NCBI RefSeq assembly: GCF_002929825.1
Contig: NZ_PJJN01000035.1
Coordinates: 248,001-312,000 of the forward strand
From: Cryobacterium sp. Y29
Lineage (GTDB): Bacteria > Actinomycetota > Actinomycetes > Actinomycetales > Microbacteriaceae
DNA: 64,000 nt
Direction: 5' to 3'
The notes beneath the pieces are model-generated. The model did no database searches. It worked only from the letters and a program-made list of their open reading frames with translations, and had not been told where the DNA came from. Shown in pieces: positions 15,966 through 26,500 of this stretch; position 1 is the stretch's first letter; every line of letters starts with the position of its first letter. Both the position numbers and the translations under genes were made by a program.

Positions 15966-18900
15966 ATCTCGGCCGGGTCTGGCTCCACCAGGCTGATGAA
16001 CGCGCTGAGTTCGGCCAGGCCGGCGGGCGTTACCGGCAGGTATGCGGTCAGGGCAGGTGAGTAGATCAGGTACGCGGCCCATTTGGCTCGCGAGACGGCG
16101 ACGTTCAGGCGGTTCTTCATAATAAGGAACGCCAGGCCGCGCGGTACGTCGTCGGCCGAGCTGGCGGCGAGCGTGACGATCGCGACGGCCGCTTCCTGAC
16201 CCTGGAATTTATCGACCGTGCCCACTCTCACGTTGGAGTAGCCGGCAGCAGCCAGTGCCGCGTGTACGAGGGCCAGCTGGGCGTTGTAGGGGGTCACGAC
16301 GATCACGTCGGCTTCGCTGAGTGGATTCTCGCTGCGGCGGTCGGTCGGGTCGGTCCAGAGCCGGCCGAGGACGTTACGCACGAGTGCCACGACGGCTTCC
16401 GCTTCTTCAGCCGATGAAATGGCATTGCCGGTGTGCATCACCGGAACAGCGTGCAGCCCAGGCGTGACACCGTCGAGGAACCGGGTCGAGGTGATCGGAT
16501 TGGCGCGCAGGCGTCCGCCGTAGGAAAGGCGGGAGACTGGGGCTGTCACCGCCGGATGCATGCGGCGACTTTCGGCCAGAAAATAGCCGCGCGTGCCTGA
16601 CAGCACGTCATGGCCGGCCGCGACCCAGCCGAGCGCTGACTGGTCGATCGGCTCGGGGTGCATGCCCTGGCTCACCTGCGGCAGTTGCTGCGGGTCACCC
16701 AGCAATAACAGGTTCTTCGCGCCGACGCTCGCCGCGATGGTCGAGGCGAGCGAAAACTGCCCCGCCTCGTCGACGACGAGCAGGTCAAGGCTGTGCCGCG
16801 GCACACGGGCAGGATTGCTGAAGTCCCAGGCAGTGCCGCCGATGACGAATCCGGAGTTGGCGTGGTCGAGTGCAAAGAGCAGCTGGCCGTCTTTGGGCAG
16901 CACCGTGTACGCATCCTGTGCCGGGTCAGCCCCGGTTTTGGCCACCTTTCCGACCAGTGCAGGATCGAGCCCGGCCGTGACGATGGCGCCGAGCAGATTC
17001 TCAACGACGGCGTGGGATTGGGCGACGACGCCAATCTTCCAGCCGTGCTGCTGCACGAGCGCCGTGATGGCGTGGGCGCCGAGGTAGGTTTTGCCGGTGC
17101 CGGGTGGCCCCTGGATCGCAAGATATGACCTGTCGAGGTCACGCAGACTTGTCAGGACAGCGCCGATGGTCTCTCCATCGACCGTGACGGCCGCCAGGTG
17201 TCCCGTATGGGTGCGCGGCGGGGTGCGGCGCAAAATATCGACCATGGGGTCGCTCGGCCAGTCCGGCTGGGCGTCAACGATCGCTTGAGCCCACTCATCG
17301 ATCGCGGGCTTCTGTTGCAACGGTCGGGGCGGTGCGGCTGGTGCGAGTGCGCTCGGTCGGTGGTCGTAGCGGGCCACACCTTTCAGCAGGGTCTCTTCGA
17401 CCAGGATTGCGCCGTCGTCGTCGACCGCGAGCACTTTTACGGCGCGGTGGGTGCGAGCACCCTCCGATGTGTCGGGGTTGGCGAAAGGCCCGGGGTGTTC
17501 GTAGAGCAGGTATGGCCCGGCCTGATCGCCCGGTTTGATGCTGCTGCCCGGTGCCAGACGCCCCCGAAGCCATAGGTGGCGACGATCGACGCGCTGCTGG
17601 CCCTCGCGAAACCAGTCACGGTCCACGTCGACGCGGTCGACTATGAGCACGTCGCGGGTGTCTTGCCATTCGTCGATGGGGTATTCGAGCCGAGAATAGT
17701 GTCCCCACCAGAAACTCTTCTGTTCCCGGCGGTGGTAGTCGATCGCGGCGGCGGCGAAGGCAGCCGCTGCCTGGTCTGCGGTGCGCGACGTGCGGCCAGC
17801 CGTGGCCGCGATGGCGAGCAGGGCGTCGCGCACCGGCGACGGCTCGAGCGTGTCGGTATCCGCTTCGGGCTGCGTGCCGACTGAGCGGATGCCCGCCCTG
17901 CGCGCGAGCGCGAGCAGCCAGTCACGCAGCCGCAACGTTGACACACAGTCGTAGCGGTTGTAGTCGGCAATGGATTCCAGCATGCGCTGCGCTTCGGCCG
18001 TGTCGCCGTGCGCGTGCAGGTCTCGAGCGCCGGCATATTCGGTGATGGAATCCGCTGCGTTAGTGACCTCGCCGCCGCGCAGTTCGGAGCCCATGTAGAG
18101 CGGCTCGAGCTTCTTGATCGAGTAAGAGCGGGACCCGACACGCATGCTCTTGCGCACGAGCGGATAGAGGTCAACCAGCACGTTCTCACGCAGCAGCGAG
18201 TCGACCTGATCTTCGCCGACGCCGTGCCGGGCAGCGAGGCTGAGCAGGTGAGTGCGCTCGTACGCGGCGTAATGGTAAACGTGCATGCCCGGATATCGAG
18301 CGCGACGCTCGACCAGGTACGCCAGAAAGTCCGTGAGTGCCTGCTTCTCTTCGGCCCAGGTGTGCGCCCAGAAGGCGCGAAAAGATTCATCGACGTCGAC
18401 CAGACCGAACAGGTAGTCGAGGCCCCACCGCGTGGTCGCAGCCTCGGTCGCAGTGTCGTCTGTGTACAGCGGGTCACCCTCGAAGTCGAAGAAGATATCG
18501 CCGGGATTTGGCTCGGGCAGCACTGCCAACGCCCCCGGATTGCACAGATCTACCGGCGGCGCTGTCCCCGCGACCGCCTGAAGCTGCAGCCGCGCCTGTG
18601 TGCGCAGAGCGGCGAGCGTGGAATCGGCTATGCCGTCGATGGCGCCACCGGATGCAGCGAGTTCATCGATGGTGCAGAGGCCGGCGGCCGCCAGCCGGGC
18701 GCGCTGAGTGAGCCGCAGACCGGCTACGAGGAGCAGGTCGCGGTGCGTCTGCGCCTCCAGCTCACAAGTGACGCAGCGCCCACAGACGGTGTAGCGCGGG
18801 TCACCCCACTTGACGAAGGCGCTGTCGCCGAGTCGTTCCGTGATGATCTGTACAAGACGCTGTTTGCGCTTGCGGTACACCGGGCGAATATCTGCCAGCT

Positions 18901-19465
18901 GGTGCACGCTGACGGAGCCATCGCCGAGCAACAGCTCCACGGTCTCAGCCGGGTCGACCCCAATACGTTCGAGTTGTTCGGCGTACGCGGCCAATTGCAG
19001 CAGGGCGCTAACCCGGGCGTGCCGGGCAAGTTTCGTGTCTTGCACCAGCCAGGTGCGATCACTCTGCCGCACGATGAAGTCGGCGAATCCGAGGAAGACG
19101 ATGGGGGCAGCTATGTTGGGCGGGCCATAATCGGAATCGAAGAAGGTGGCCTGAAAAATAACGCCGGCGTGCTCCGTGAAGGCCAGCCGCGTGTGCTCGG
19201 CTGCTAGCTCGAGGGCGGGGCGCGATATCCGCTCTGGCCGGGCGATCTCCACGACCGAATAGTCCTGCCGATAGCGTTCGAGCACCCGATGTTCGTGCTC
19301 GTCGCCGAGACGGGACGTGCGTTTGTGCATAGCGTCGACCGGTTCAGGAACCCCGTCAATGCGGCCGAGTTTCGCGTCGATACGGCGCAGAAACGCAAAC
19401 TCGCAAACGGATGCGGCGCTCAGGTCACTGGCACTGGTCACTATCTCGCCATCCAGTAGGAACAT
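15962..19465 (-). CDS. TM0106-type RecB-like nuclease fused to a superfamily 1 helicase
   Basis: About 1167 residues from the second ATG (MFLLDGEIVTSASDL, GGGCGG upstream); ATG 19513 is a less likely start. The N-terminal part is RecB-like: WLVQDTKLARHA holds the conserved Asp-x-Lys and is followed by four clustered Cys near residue 240 (CGRCVTCELE), which may bind an iron-sulfur cluster. The middle has an RNase H-like exonuclease signature, DIFFDFEGDP. The C-terminal 450 residues are a Dna2/Upf1-type helicase with GPPGTGKTYLGAHAI, LLVVDEAGQFS, LLLGDPQQLPQ and VDKFQGQEA. The layout suggests DNA end processing or repair, and the biological role in this family is poorly defined. It stands alone and is convergent with the thioesterase. 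Confidence 0.88.
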   Translation of the reverse strand: MFLLDGEIVTSASDLSAASVCEFAFLRRIDAKLGRIDGVPEPVDAMHKRTSRLGDEHEHRVLERYRQDYSVVEIARPERISRPALELAAEHTRLAFTEHAGVIFQATFFDSDYGPPNIAAPIVFLGFADFIVRQSDRTWLVQDTKLARHARVSALLQLAAYAEQLERIGVDPAETVELLLGDGSVSVHQLADIRPVYRKRKQRLVQIITERLGDSAFVKWGDPRYTVCGRCVTCELEAQTHRDLLLVAGLRLTQRARLAAAGLCTIDELAASGGAIDGIADSTLAALRTQARLQLQAVAGTAPPVDLCNPGALAVLPEPNPGDIFFDFEGDPLYTDDTATEAATTRWGLDYLFGLVDVDESFRAFWAHTWAEEKQALTDFLAYLVERRARYPGMHVYHYAAYERTHLLSLAARHGVGEDQVDSLLRENVLVDLYPLVRKSMRVGSRSYSIKKLEPLYMGSELRGGEVTNAADSITEYAGARDLHAHGDTAEAQRMLESIADYNRYDCVSTLRLRDWLLALARRAGIRSVGTQPEADTDTLEPSPVRDALLAIAATAGRTSRTADQAAAAFAAAAIDYHRREQKSFWWGHYSRLEYPIDEWQDTRDVLIVDRVDVDRDWFREGQQRVDRRHLWLRGRLAPGSSIKPGDQAGPYLLYEHPGPFANPDTSEGARTHRAVKVLAVDDDGAILVEETLLKGVARYDHRPSALAPAAPPRPLQQKPAIDEWAQAIVDAQPDWPSDPMVDILRRTPPRTHTGHLAAVTVDGETIGAVLTSLRDLDRSYLAIQGPPGTGKTYLGAHAITALVQQHGWKIGVVAQSHAVVENLLGAIVTAGLDPALVGKVAKTGADPAQDAYTVLPKDGQLLFALDHANSGFVIGGTAWDFSNPARVPRHSLDLLVVDEAGQFSLASTIAASVGAKNLLLLGDPQQLPQVSQGMHPEPIDQSALGWVAAGHDVLSGTRGYFLAESRRMHPAVTAPVSRLSYGGRLRANPITSTRFLDGVTPGLHAVPVMHTGNAISSAEEAEAVVALVRNVLGRLWTDPTDRRSENPLSEADVIVVTPYNAQLALVHAALAAAGYSNVRVGTVDKFQGQEAAVAIVTLAASSADDVPRGLAFLIMKNRLNVAVSRAKWAAYLIYSPALTAYLPVTPAGLAELSAFISLVEPDPAEI

Positions 19466-19550
19466 CCGCCCGCCCTTCGTCAATTTCGAGCGTAGCGGGC
19501 ACCACTGACACACAATCCACCACGTCCTGGCCCGGACCGCTAGACAGTAA

Positions 19551-19579
19551 AACGGCCCGGCAGAATCTGCCGGGCCGTT
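19551..19579 (-). terminator. Rho-independent terminator of the ANTAR regulator gene
   Basis: A perfect 13-bp stem (AACGGCCCGGCAG with its complement) around a 3-base loop, followed on the minus strand by TTTTAC. It lies 17 bp downstream of the regulator's stop codon. Confidence 0.85.
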
Positions 19580-19596
19580 CTACTTTTAAGCTGCGA

Positions 19597-20202
19597 CTAC
19601 TTCTTGGCGCTGAGCTGTTCGATGATCGCCTGCGACACGTCGTGCATGGTGAGGCGCCGGTCCATTGAGGCTTTCTGGATCCAGCGGAAGGCTTCCGGCT
19701 CGGTCAGGCCCATTTTCTCGTTGAGCAGGCCCTTGGCCCGGTCGACGAGCTTACGGGTCTCGAACCGCTCGACCAGGTCGGCGACCTCGGCCTCGAGGGT
19801 GATGATCTGGCTGTAGCGCGAGAGGGCGATCTCGATTGCAGGCAGCAGGTCGTTCGGGGTGAAGGGCTTGACAACGTAAGCGAGGGCGCCGGCTTCGGTG
19901 GCGCGTTCGACCAGTTCTTTCTGACTGAACGCTGTCAGCAGTACGACCGGTGCAATGTGCTCCTTAGATAGGCGTTCAGCTGCGCTGATGCCATCCAGTT
20001 GGGGCATCTTGACGTCCATGATGACCAGGTCAGGGCGGAGTTCCCGTGCCAAGGCGACCGCAGTTTCTCCGTCACCGGCTTCGCCGACGACTTCAAAGCC
20101 GTTGTCGCGCAGAATCTCGACGATGTCGAGGCGGATGAGGGATTCATCCTCAGCGACGACAACGCGGCGCGGAGGGGTTGGGGTGCTGTCTTGGTCGGTC
20201 AC
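19597..20202 (-). CDS. pdtaR: ANTAR-domain response regulator (PdtaR-like antiterminator)
   Basis: A 201-residue protein from GTG 20202. The longer frame to 20292 would run through the tRNA gene and is rejected. Residues 13-125 are a receiver domain with acidic pocket AEDES, phosphoacceptor Asp63 in LVIMDVKMP, a switch Thr in LLTAF and Lys in VVKPF. Residues 130-195 form a coiled-coil plus ANTAR three-helix RNA-binding domain, with RKLVDRAKGLL and EAFRWIQKASMDRR. In Mycobacterium PdtaR works with the sensor kinase PdtaS and binds nascent RNA to prevent termination. No kinase gene is adjacent here, as is usual for this family. Confidence 0.92.
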   Translation of the reverse strand: MTDQDSTPTPPRRVVVAEDESLIRLDIVEILRDNGFEVVGEAGDGETAVALARELRPDLVIMDVKMPQLDGISAAERLSKEHIAPVVLLTAFSQKELVERATEAGALAYVVKPFTPNDLLPAIEIALSRYSQIITLEAEVADLVERFETRKLVDRAKGLLNEKMGLTEPEAFRWIQKASMDRRLTMHDVSQAIIEQLSAKK

Positions 20203-20240
20203 GTGCAAAAGCCTACGGTATTCTGAACGAGTAGTTGTAA

Positions 20241-20323
20241 GCCGGTGTGGCGGAATGGCAGACGCGGAGCACTCAAAATGCTTTGTTCGCAAGGACGTGT
20301 GGGTTCGAGTCCCACCACCGGTA
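20241..20323 (+). tRNA. tRNA-Leu (anticodon CAA)
   Basis: A cloverleaf can be drawn. The acceptor stem GCCGGTG pairs with CACCGGT, discriminator A. The D-arm includes GGCGGAATGGCAGAC. The anticodon stem GAGCA/TGCTT has loop CTCAAAA, so the anticodon is CAA (reads UUG). There is a long class II variable arm, then the T-arm GTGGGTTCGAGTCCCAC. The 3' CCA is not encoded. Confidence 0.95.
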
Positions 20324-20329
20324 CAATTT

Positions 20330-20492
20330 TTTACCAGTAAATGACCAGGTCACATGCTTTTTCTGGTGCTGCTTGGCCTCACCTGTACGGATGTGCGGGT
20401 AGGGTTCTCCCACGGTCACCGAGGTGCACCAGTTCGTGTCGCCGAAAGCGAGCGCGTTGGCGGTGCCATAAATGAGTCGTCGATATCGACCA
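20330..20492. other. Intergenic stretch between tRNA-Leu and pyk
   Basis: No recognised gene. The minus strand has a continuous open frame of roughly 90 codons from a stop near 20515 into the tRNA region, containing YGTANALAFGDTNWCTSVTV and GEPYPHIR. It has no good start and cannot be placed in a family. It may be the tail of a decayed gene, since DNA downstream of tRNA genes is a frequent integration site. Confidence 0.3.
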
Positions 20493-20529
20493 ACAGCCTC
20501 GCTCCGTAAAAATCACGAAGCGAGGCTGT
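20493..20529 (-). terminator. Stem-loop downstream of pyk
   Basis: An 11-bp perfect stem (ACAGCCTCGCT with its complement) around a 15-base loop, 12 bp after the pyk stop. There is no U-tract on the minus-strand side, so it may be a transcript-end or stability hairpin rather than a strict terminator. Confidence 0.55.
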
Positions 20530-20541
20530 TCGCTCTACACG

Positions 20542-21987
20542 CTATTTCTTGACGTACGCCGGCGCGACCTCGTTATGAGCGTCGCCCACGCAGTGCACGC
20601 GAATGTCATTGGTCGAACCGACGATTCCGGGAGGAGAACCAGAGATGACGACGACCTTGTCACCGATTTGAGCGAGGCCCTGACCGATGAGGATGTCATC
20701 CACCTGACCGAACATTGCGTCGGTGTGCGTGACCGGGTCCACCAGATAGGTCTGGATGCCCCAGGTGAGGGCCAGACGACGACGGATGCCCGCCTCCGGG
20801 GTGAAGGCCAGCATCGGGATTTTCGACCGCAGACGCGACATGCGTCGGGCAGAGTCTCCCGACTCGGTGAAAATGCAGAGGAACTTTGCGTCGACGAACT
20901 CGGCGACCTCGATGGCGGCCAGGGTGATGGCACCGCCCTGCGTGCGCGGCTTATTAGTCAGCTTGCCGATGCGCTCGAGTCCGTGCACCTCGGTGGACTC
21001 CACTATGCGGGCCATGGTCTGTACCGTGACAACGGGGTATTCTCCGACGCTGGTCTCACCGCTGAGCATGACGGCATCCGCGCCGTCGAGCACGGCGTTG
21101 GCGACGTCGCTGGTCTCCGCCCGGGTGGGCACCGGACTCAAAATCATGGATTCGAGCATCTGAGTCGCCACGATAACCGGCTTGGCCATGCGGCGAGCGA
21201 TTTCAACGGCCTGCTTTTGCACAATCGGCACGGCCTCCAGCGGAAGCTCGACGCCAAGGTCGCCTCGGGCGACCATGATCGCGTCGAAGGCATGAACAAT
21301 CTCTTCGAGGTTGTCGACGGCCTGCGGCTTCTCGATCTTGGCGATCACCGGAACGCGGCGACCTTCTTCCGCCATGATCTCGTGTACGCGGGTGATGTCA
21401 TCGGCGCTGCGCACGAACGACAACGCGATGAGGTCGGCTCCGAGACGCAGGCCCCAGCGCAGGTCTGCTTCGTCCTTCTCCGACAAGGCGGGAACGTTGA
21501 CGGCGACGCCGGGCAGATTGATTCCCTTGTTATTGGAGACCGGGCCGGCGACGATCACCCTGGTCGTGACGACGACGCCATCCGTTTCAACGACCTGCAC
21601 CTTGACCTTGCCATCGTCGATAAGCAGAAAATCGCCGGGGTTCACGTCGTGCGGCAGTCCTTTGAAGGTCGTGCCGGAGAGTTCTTTAGTGCCGAGTACG
21701 TCTTCGGTGGTGATCTTGAAGATGTCGCCGACGGCAAGGTCGTACGGCCCGCCTTCGAATTTGCCCAGACGAATCTTCGGACCCTGCAGGTCAACCATGA
21801 CGGCAATGGCACGACCGGAATCGTTGGCGGCCTTGCGCACATTGGCATAGACGCTCTCGTGCACCTGGTAGTTGCCGTGGCTCAGGTTCATTCGACATAC
21901 GTCGACGCCCGCATCGATGAGGGCCCTGATCTGCTCGTAACTGGCCGCTGCTGGCCCAAGGGTGGCGACGATTTTTGCGCGTCTCAT
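20542..21987 (-). CDS. pyk: Pyruvate kinase
   Basis: A 481-residue protein of normal bacterial length starting MRRAKIVATLGPAAASYEQI. It converts phosphoenolpyruvate and ADP to pyruvate and ATP, the last step of glycolysis. Landmarks are substrate-binding residues in CRMNLSHGN, the K+ and metal site MVARGDLGVELPLEAVP, the signature VIAKIEKPQAVDNL, and MLSGETSVGEYP. The C-terminal regulatory domain includes VVVISGSPPGIVGSTND. The gene sits 66 bp downstream of gltD on the same strand, with a hairpin behind it. Confidence 0.97.
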   Translation of the reverse strand: MRRAKIVATLGPAAASYEQIRALIDAGVDVCRMNLSHGNYQVHESVYANVRKAANDSGRAIAVMVDLQGPKIRLGKFEGGPYDLAVGDIFKITTEDVLGTKELSGTTFKGLPHDVNPGDFLLIDDGKVKVQVVETDGVVVTTRVIVAGPVSNNKGINLPGVAVNVPALSEKDEADLRWGLRLGADLIALSFVRSADDITRVHEIMAEEGRRVPVIAKIEKPQAVDNLEEIVHAFDAIMVARGDLGVELPLEAVPIVQKQAVEIARRMAKPVIVATQMLESMILSPVPTRAETSDVANAVLDGADAVMLSGETSVGEYPVVTVQTMARIVESTEVHGLERIGKLTNKPRTQGGAITLAAIEVAEFVDAKFLCIFTESGDSARRMSRLRSKIPMLAFTPEAGIRRRLALTWGIQTYLVDPVTHTDAMFGQVDDILIGQGLAQIGDKVVVISGSPPGIVGSTNDIRVHCVGDAHNEVAPAYVKK

Positions 21988-22053
21988 TCTGGTGAATCTC
22001 CGATTTCCGCGCTCTTCAGGCGCATGTGAACGTAGTACAGGAAGGCTGGTGAA

Positions 22054-23511
22054 CTAGAGGGAAAACGAGCGATCCGTGGGCTTGACGGGAGACGGCAGTT
22101 GCGTCTGCCCTTCCAGAAACTCATCGACCGCAGCGGCGGCGGCGCGACCCTCAGCAATGGCCCAGACGATCAGCGACTGGCCACGACCGGCGTCACCGGC
22201 GACGAAGACACCCTCCTGGCTGGTCTGGTAGTTGCCGTCACGCTCAACGTTGCCGTGCCCGTCGAAAGGAACCTTCAGCTGGTGGCTGAGGTCGCCTTGT
22301 TCCGGACCGGTGAATCCCATGGCGAGCAACACCAGGTCGGCCGGAATCTCCCGTTCCGAACCGGCCTTGGGAACGCGGCGTCCGTCAAGGTACTCGGTCT
22401 CGGCGATGCGAATGGCGCGCACCTCGCCGAAGTCGTTGGTCAGAAATTCGACCGTTGACGCAAGGTACTGGCGGGTGCCGCCCTCTTCGTGAGCGCTGGA
22501 CACCTCGAACAGGGTCGGCGATATCGGCCAAGGCTGGCTTTCCGGGCGGGTAGTGCCCGGCTGCTTGCCGATCGCCAGGTTGGTAACGGATGCTGCCAGC
22601 TGGCGATGCGCGGTGCCGATGCAGTCGGCACCGGTGTCACCACCGCCGAGTACGACGACGTGCTTACCCTCGGCGGTGATCACCGCTTCGATGCTTCCAC
22701 CGGCGCCGATCTTGTTCTGCTGAACGAGGAATTCCATGGCGAAGTGCACTCCGGGCAGATCGCGCCCCGGAATGGGCAGGTCGCGGGGAACCATCGCGCC
22801 GGTCGCTACCACGACAGCGTCGTAGCGGGCACGCAGGTCGTCCCAGGTGATGTCCACACCGATGTTGACGTTCGCGCGAAACCGCGTGCCCTCCGCTGTC
22901 ATCTGGGCGAGGCGCAGTTCGAGGTGCTTCTTCTCCATTTTGAAGTCCGGAATGCCGTAGCGCAGCAGCCCGCCAATGCGATCATCGCGTTCGAACACGG
23001 CGACGGTGTGACCGGCGCGGGTGAGTTGCTGGGCTGCGGCCAGCCCGGCCGGGCCGGAGCCGACGACCGCGACGGTCTTACCGGTCAGGCGACCGGGCGG
23101 CTGCGGCTGTACCCAGCCCTTCGCGAAGGCCTGGTCGATAATCGACACCTCGACCTGCTTGATGGTCACGGCCGGCTGGTTGATACCGAGCACACATGAC
23201 GATTCACACGGCGCCGGGCAGAGTCGACCGGTGAATTCGGGGAAGTTGTTCGTCGCGTGCAGGCGTTCGATGGCCGCTCGACCCTCGTCGCGCCAGACCA
23301 GGTCGTTCCACTCGGGAATGAGGTTGCCGAGCGGGCAACCCTGGTGGCAGAACGGCACCCCGCAGTCCATGCAGCGGCCAGCCTGCCGTTTGAGCACGGC
23401 ACTATCACCCTGCTCGTAGACCTCTTTCCAGTCCATCAAGCGGATGGCCACCGGCCGACGAGCCGGCAGCTCACGTTCCGTGGTCTTCAGGAATCCCTTC
23501 GGATCAGCCAT
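22054..23511 (-). CDS. gltD: Glutamate synthase (NADPH) small subunit
   Basis: A 485-residue protein that passes electrons from NADPH through FAD to the large subunit. The N-terminal ferredoxin-like part has the cysteine series [20 protein letters not shown] for 4Fe-4S binding. The FAD site is [17 protein letters not shown] (about residue 147 on) and the NADPH site is [17 protein letters not shown]. The C-terminal FAD contact is [19 protein letters not shown]. The start [19 protein letters not shown] overlaps the gltB stop by 8 bp, so the subunits are translationally coupled. Confidence 0.97.
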   Translation of the reverse strand: MADPKGFLKTTERELPARRPVAIRLMDWKEVYEQGDSAVLKRQAGRCMDCGVPFCHQGCPLGNLIPEWNDLVWRDEGRAAIERLHATNNFPEFTGRLCPAPCESSCVLGINQPAVTIKQVEVSIIDQAFAKGWVQPQPPGRLTGKTVAVVGSGPAGLAAAQQLTRAGHTVAVFERDDRIGGLLRYGIPDFKMEKKHLELRLAQMTAEGTRFRANVNIGVDITWDDLRARYDAVVVATGAMVPRDLPIPGRDLPGVHFAMEFLVQQNKIGAGGSIEAVITAEGKHVVVLGGGDTGADCIGTAHRQLAASVTNLAIGKQPGTTRPESQPWPISPTLFEVSSAHEEGGTRQYLASTVEFLTNDFGEVRAIRIAETEYLDGRRVPKAGSEREIPADLVLLAMGFTGPEQGDLSHQLKVPFDGHGNVERDGNYQTSQEGVFVAGDAGRGQSLIVWAIAEGRAAAAAVDEFLEGQTQLPSPVKPTDRSFSL

Positions 23512-26500
23512 TGGTTACCTCCAGAATTCGATTCCAGACAACGAGTCCGTCGGGATCGAGTCCCTCGTCGAGGGCCGTTTGTCTGGTCTCCAGTACGGCC
23601 GCGTAATCGCGCGGCAGCACCTTGACAAATGTGTCCATGGTTTCTTCCAGGTTATCGAGCATTCGCTTGGCCAGCGCGGAATCGGTTTGGTCCCGATGCT
23701 GTTCGAGCAGGTCGCGCACGATCTCACGGTCGACACTTTCCAGTGCCAGCAGGCGCAACTCCCCCGAGGTCAACGCATCACGGTTGACCCGTTCGGCGGT
23801 GAGCCCGTAGACGTAGGCCGTGCCGCCGCTCATCCCGGCTCCGAGGTTGCGTCCGGTCTCGCCAAGGATAACCGCGAGGCCCCCGGTCATGTATTCCAGG
23901 GCGTGGTCGCCCACACCCTCCACGACGGCGATCGCGCCGGAGTTACGCACCAGGAATCGTTCGCCGACGATGCCGCGAATGAACATACTGCCCTGGGTAG
24001 CCCCGTAACCGATGACGTTCCCGGCGATGACGTTGTCTTCAGCGGGAAATTGGCTGGCCCGGTCGGGGCGCACGACGATCTGCCCGCCCGACAGGCCCTT
24101 GCCGACATAGTCGTTGGAATCGCCCTCGAGCCGCAGGGTGATGCCGCTCGGCAGGAACGCTCCGAATGATTGTCCAGCGGACCCGGTGAGGGTGACCTCG
24201 ATGGACCCGGCCGGCAGGCCGTTTTCGCCATGCCGCAGGGTGACCTGGTTGCCGAGCATGGTTCCGACGGCGCGCTCGGTGTTGCGGATCGGCAGGTCGA
24301 TGCTGATCGTGCCGCCGTGCTCGAGCACGTTCTGGCTCCGGCGAATCAGTTCGTTGTCGAAGTGCTTGTCGAGTTCGTGCTCCTGGGAGCGGGCCCACTT
24401 GCGCGGTTCGCTCTCGGAAAAGTCCGGGCCGCTCAGAATGGGTGAAAGGTCAAGCCCCTGCGCCTTCCAATGGGTCAGGGCACGGTTGACGTTCAGCACC
24501 TCACGGTGACCGATAGCTTCGTCCAGACTGCGGAACCCCAGCTCGGCGAGGTACTCACGAACCTCCTGGGCGATGAACTCGAAGAAGTTCACGACGTGGT
24601 CAGCCTGACCGTTGAAGCGTTTGCGCAACTCCGGGTTCTGCGTGGCGACGCCGACCGGGCAGGTGTCGAGGTGACAGACGCGCATCATGATGCAGCCCGA
24701 GACGACGAGCGGCGCGGTGGCGAAACCAAATTCCTCGGCGCCGAGCAGGGCACCGACGAGCACGTCACGCCCGGTCTTCAGCTGGCCGTCTACCTGCACG
24801 ACCACGCGGTCACGCATACCGTTGAGCATGAGCGTCTGCTGGGTCTCGGCGAGGCCGAGTTCCCACGGCGTACCGGCGTGCTTGAGCGAGTTGACCGGGC
24901 TGGCGCCTGTTCCGCCGTCGTGCCCGCTGATCAGGATCACGTCGGAGAGGGCCTTGGCGACGCCGGCCGCGACGGCGCCGATACCGGACTGGCTGACCAG
25001 TTTGGTGTGGATGCGGGCCTTCGGGTTGGCCCGTTTCAGGTCGAAGATGAGCTGCTTGAGGTCTTCGATCGAGTAGATATCGTGGTGCGGTGGTGGCGAG
25101 ATGAGGCCGACGCCGGCCGTGGCGTGCCGGGTGCGGGCGATCCACGGGTACACCTTGGTGGGAGGCAGCTGACCGCCCTCGCCGGGCTTGGCACCCTGGG
25201 CAAGTTTGATCTGGATGTCATCGGCGTGGGTCAGGTACATGCTCGTCACGCCGAATCGGCCCGACGCAACCTGCTTCACCGCGCTACGCCGGGTCGGGTC
25301 GAGTAGACGGTCGAGGTCTTCGCCGCCTTCGCCGGTGTTGGACTTACCGCCCAGGCGGTTCATTGCAATCGCAAGGGTCTCGTGCGCTTCCTGCGAAATG
25401 GAGCCGTAGCTCATCGCGCCTGTGGAGAACCGTTTGACGATCTGGGAGACCGATTCGACCTCGTCGAGGGGTACCGGGGGGCGTTGGCCGGGGCTGAGCG
25501 TGAACATGCCCCGCAGCGTCATCAGGGATTCGGCCTGATCGTCGACCATCTTCGTGTATTCGCGGAAGATGTCGTAGCGCCGGGTTCGGGTGGCGTGCTG
25601 CAGACGGAAAATGGTCTCCGGGTTGAACAGGTGCGGGGCGCCGTCCCGACGCCACTGGTATTCGCCACCGGTCGCGAGGCGTTCGTGGGCGGTCACGGCG
25701 GCATCCATCGGATAAGCGGATGCGTGCCGCGCCAGGTTTTCGACACCGATCACGTCGATGTCGACGCCGCCGAGCTTGCTCGTCGTTCCGGTGAAGTACT
25801 GGTCGACGAACGACTGGGCGAGGCCAACGGCTTCAAAGGTTTGCGCGCCGGCGTACGACGACACGGTGGAGATGCCCATCTTGGACATGATTTTGAGCAC
25901 GCCCTTACCGAGGGCTTTGATGACGTTGCGCACCGCCTTTTCGGGCGTGACGTTGGTGATGATTCCGCTGCGCACGAGGTCTTCGCAGGTTTCCATTGCC
26001 AAGTACGGGTTTACGGCGGACGCGCCGTAGCCGATCAGCAGCGCCACGTGGTGCACCTCGCGCACGTCGCCGGCCTCGACGACGATGCCGACCTTCATAC
26101 GGTGTTCGGTGCGAATCAGGTGGTGATGCACGGCCGCGATCATGAGCAGCGATGGAATGGGTGCGAGGTCTTTGTTGGAGTCGCGGTCACTCAGCACGAT
26201 GAACAGCGCGCCGGCCTCTATGGCCTCGTCAACCTCAACGCAGATGGCAGCGAGGCGCTGTGACAGCGCTTCGGTGCCTTCTTCGACGCGGTAGAGGCCA
26301 CGAATGGTCGTGGTGGTGCGGCTGCCGACGACAGGGTCGATGTGCTGGATCTTCGCCAGTTCGTCGTTATCGATGACCGGGAAATCCAAAATGACCTGGC
26401 GGGCGTGCTCCGGACCCGCGGAGAGCAGGTTGCGTTCCGGCCCGAGAGCGAGCTTGAGGCTCGTGACGACTTCTTCGCGAATCGAGTCGAGCGGAGGGTT

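Noticed and set aside
20203..20292. Extended N-terminus for the ANTAR regulator
   Set aside because: It would run through the tRNA-Leu gene; the GTG at 20202 gives a normal receiver-domain start.
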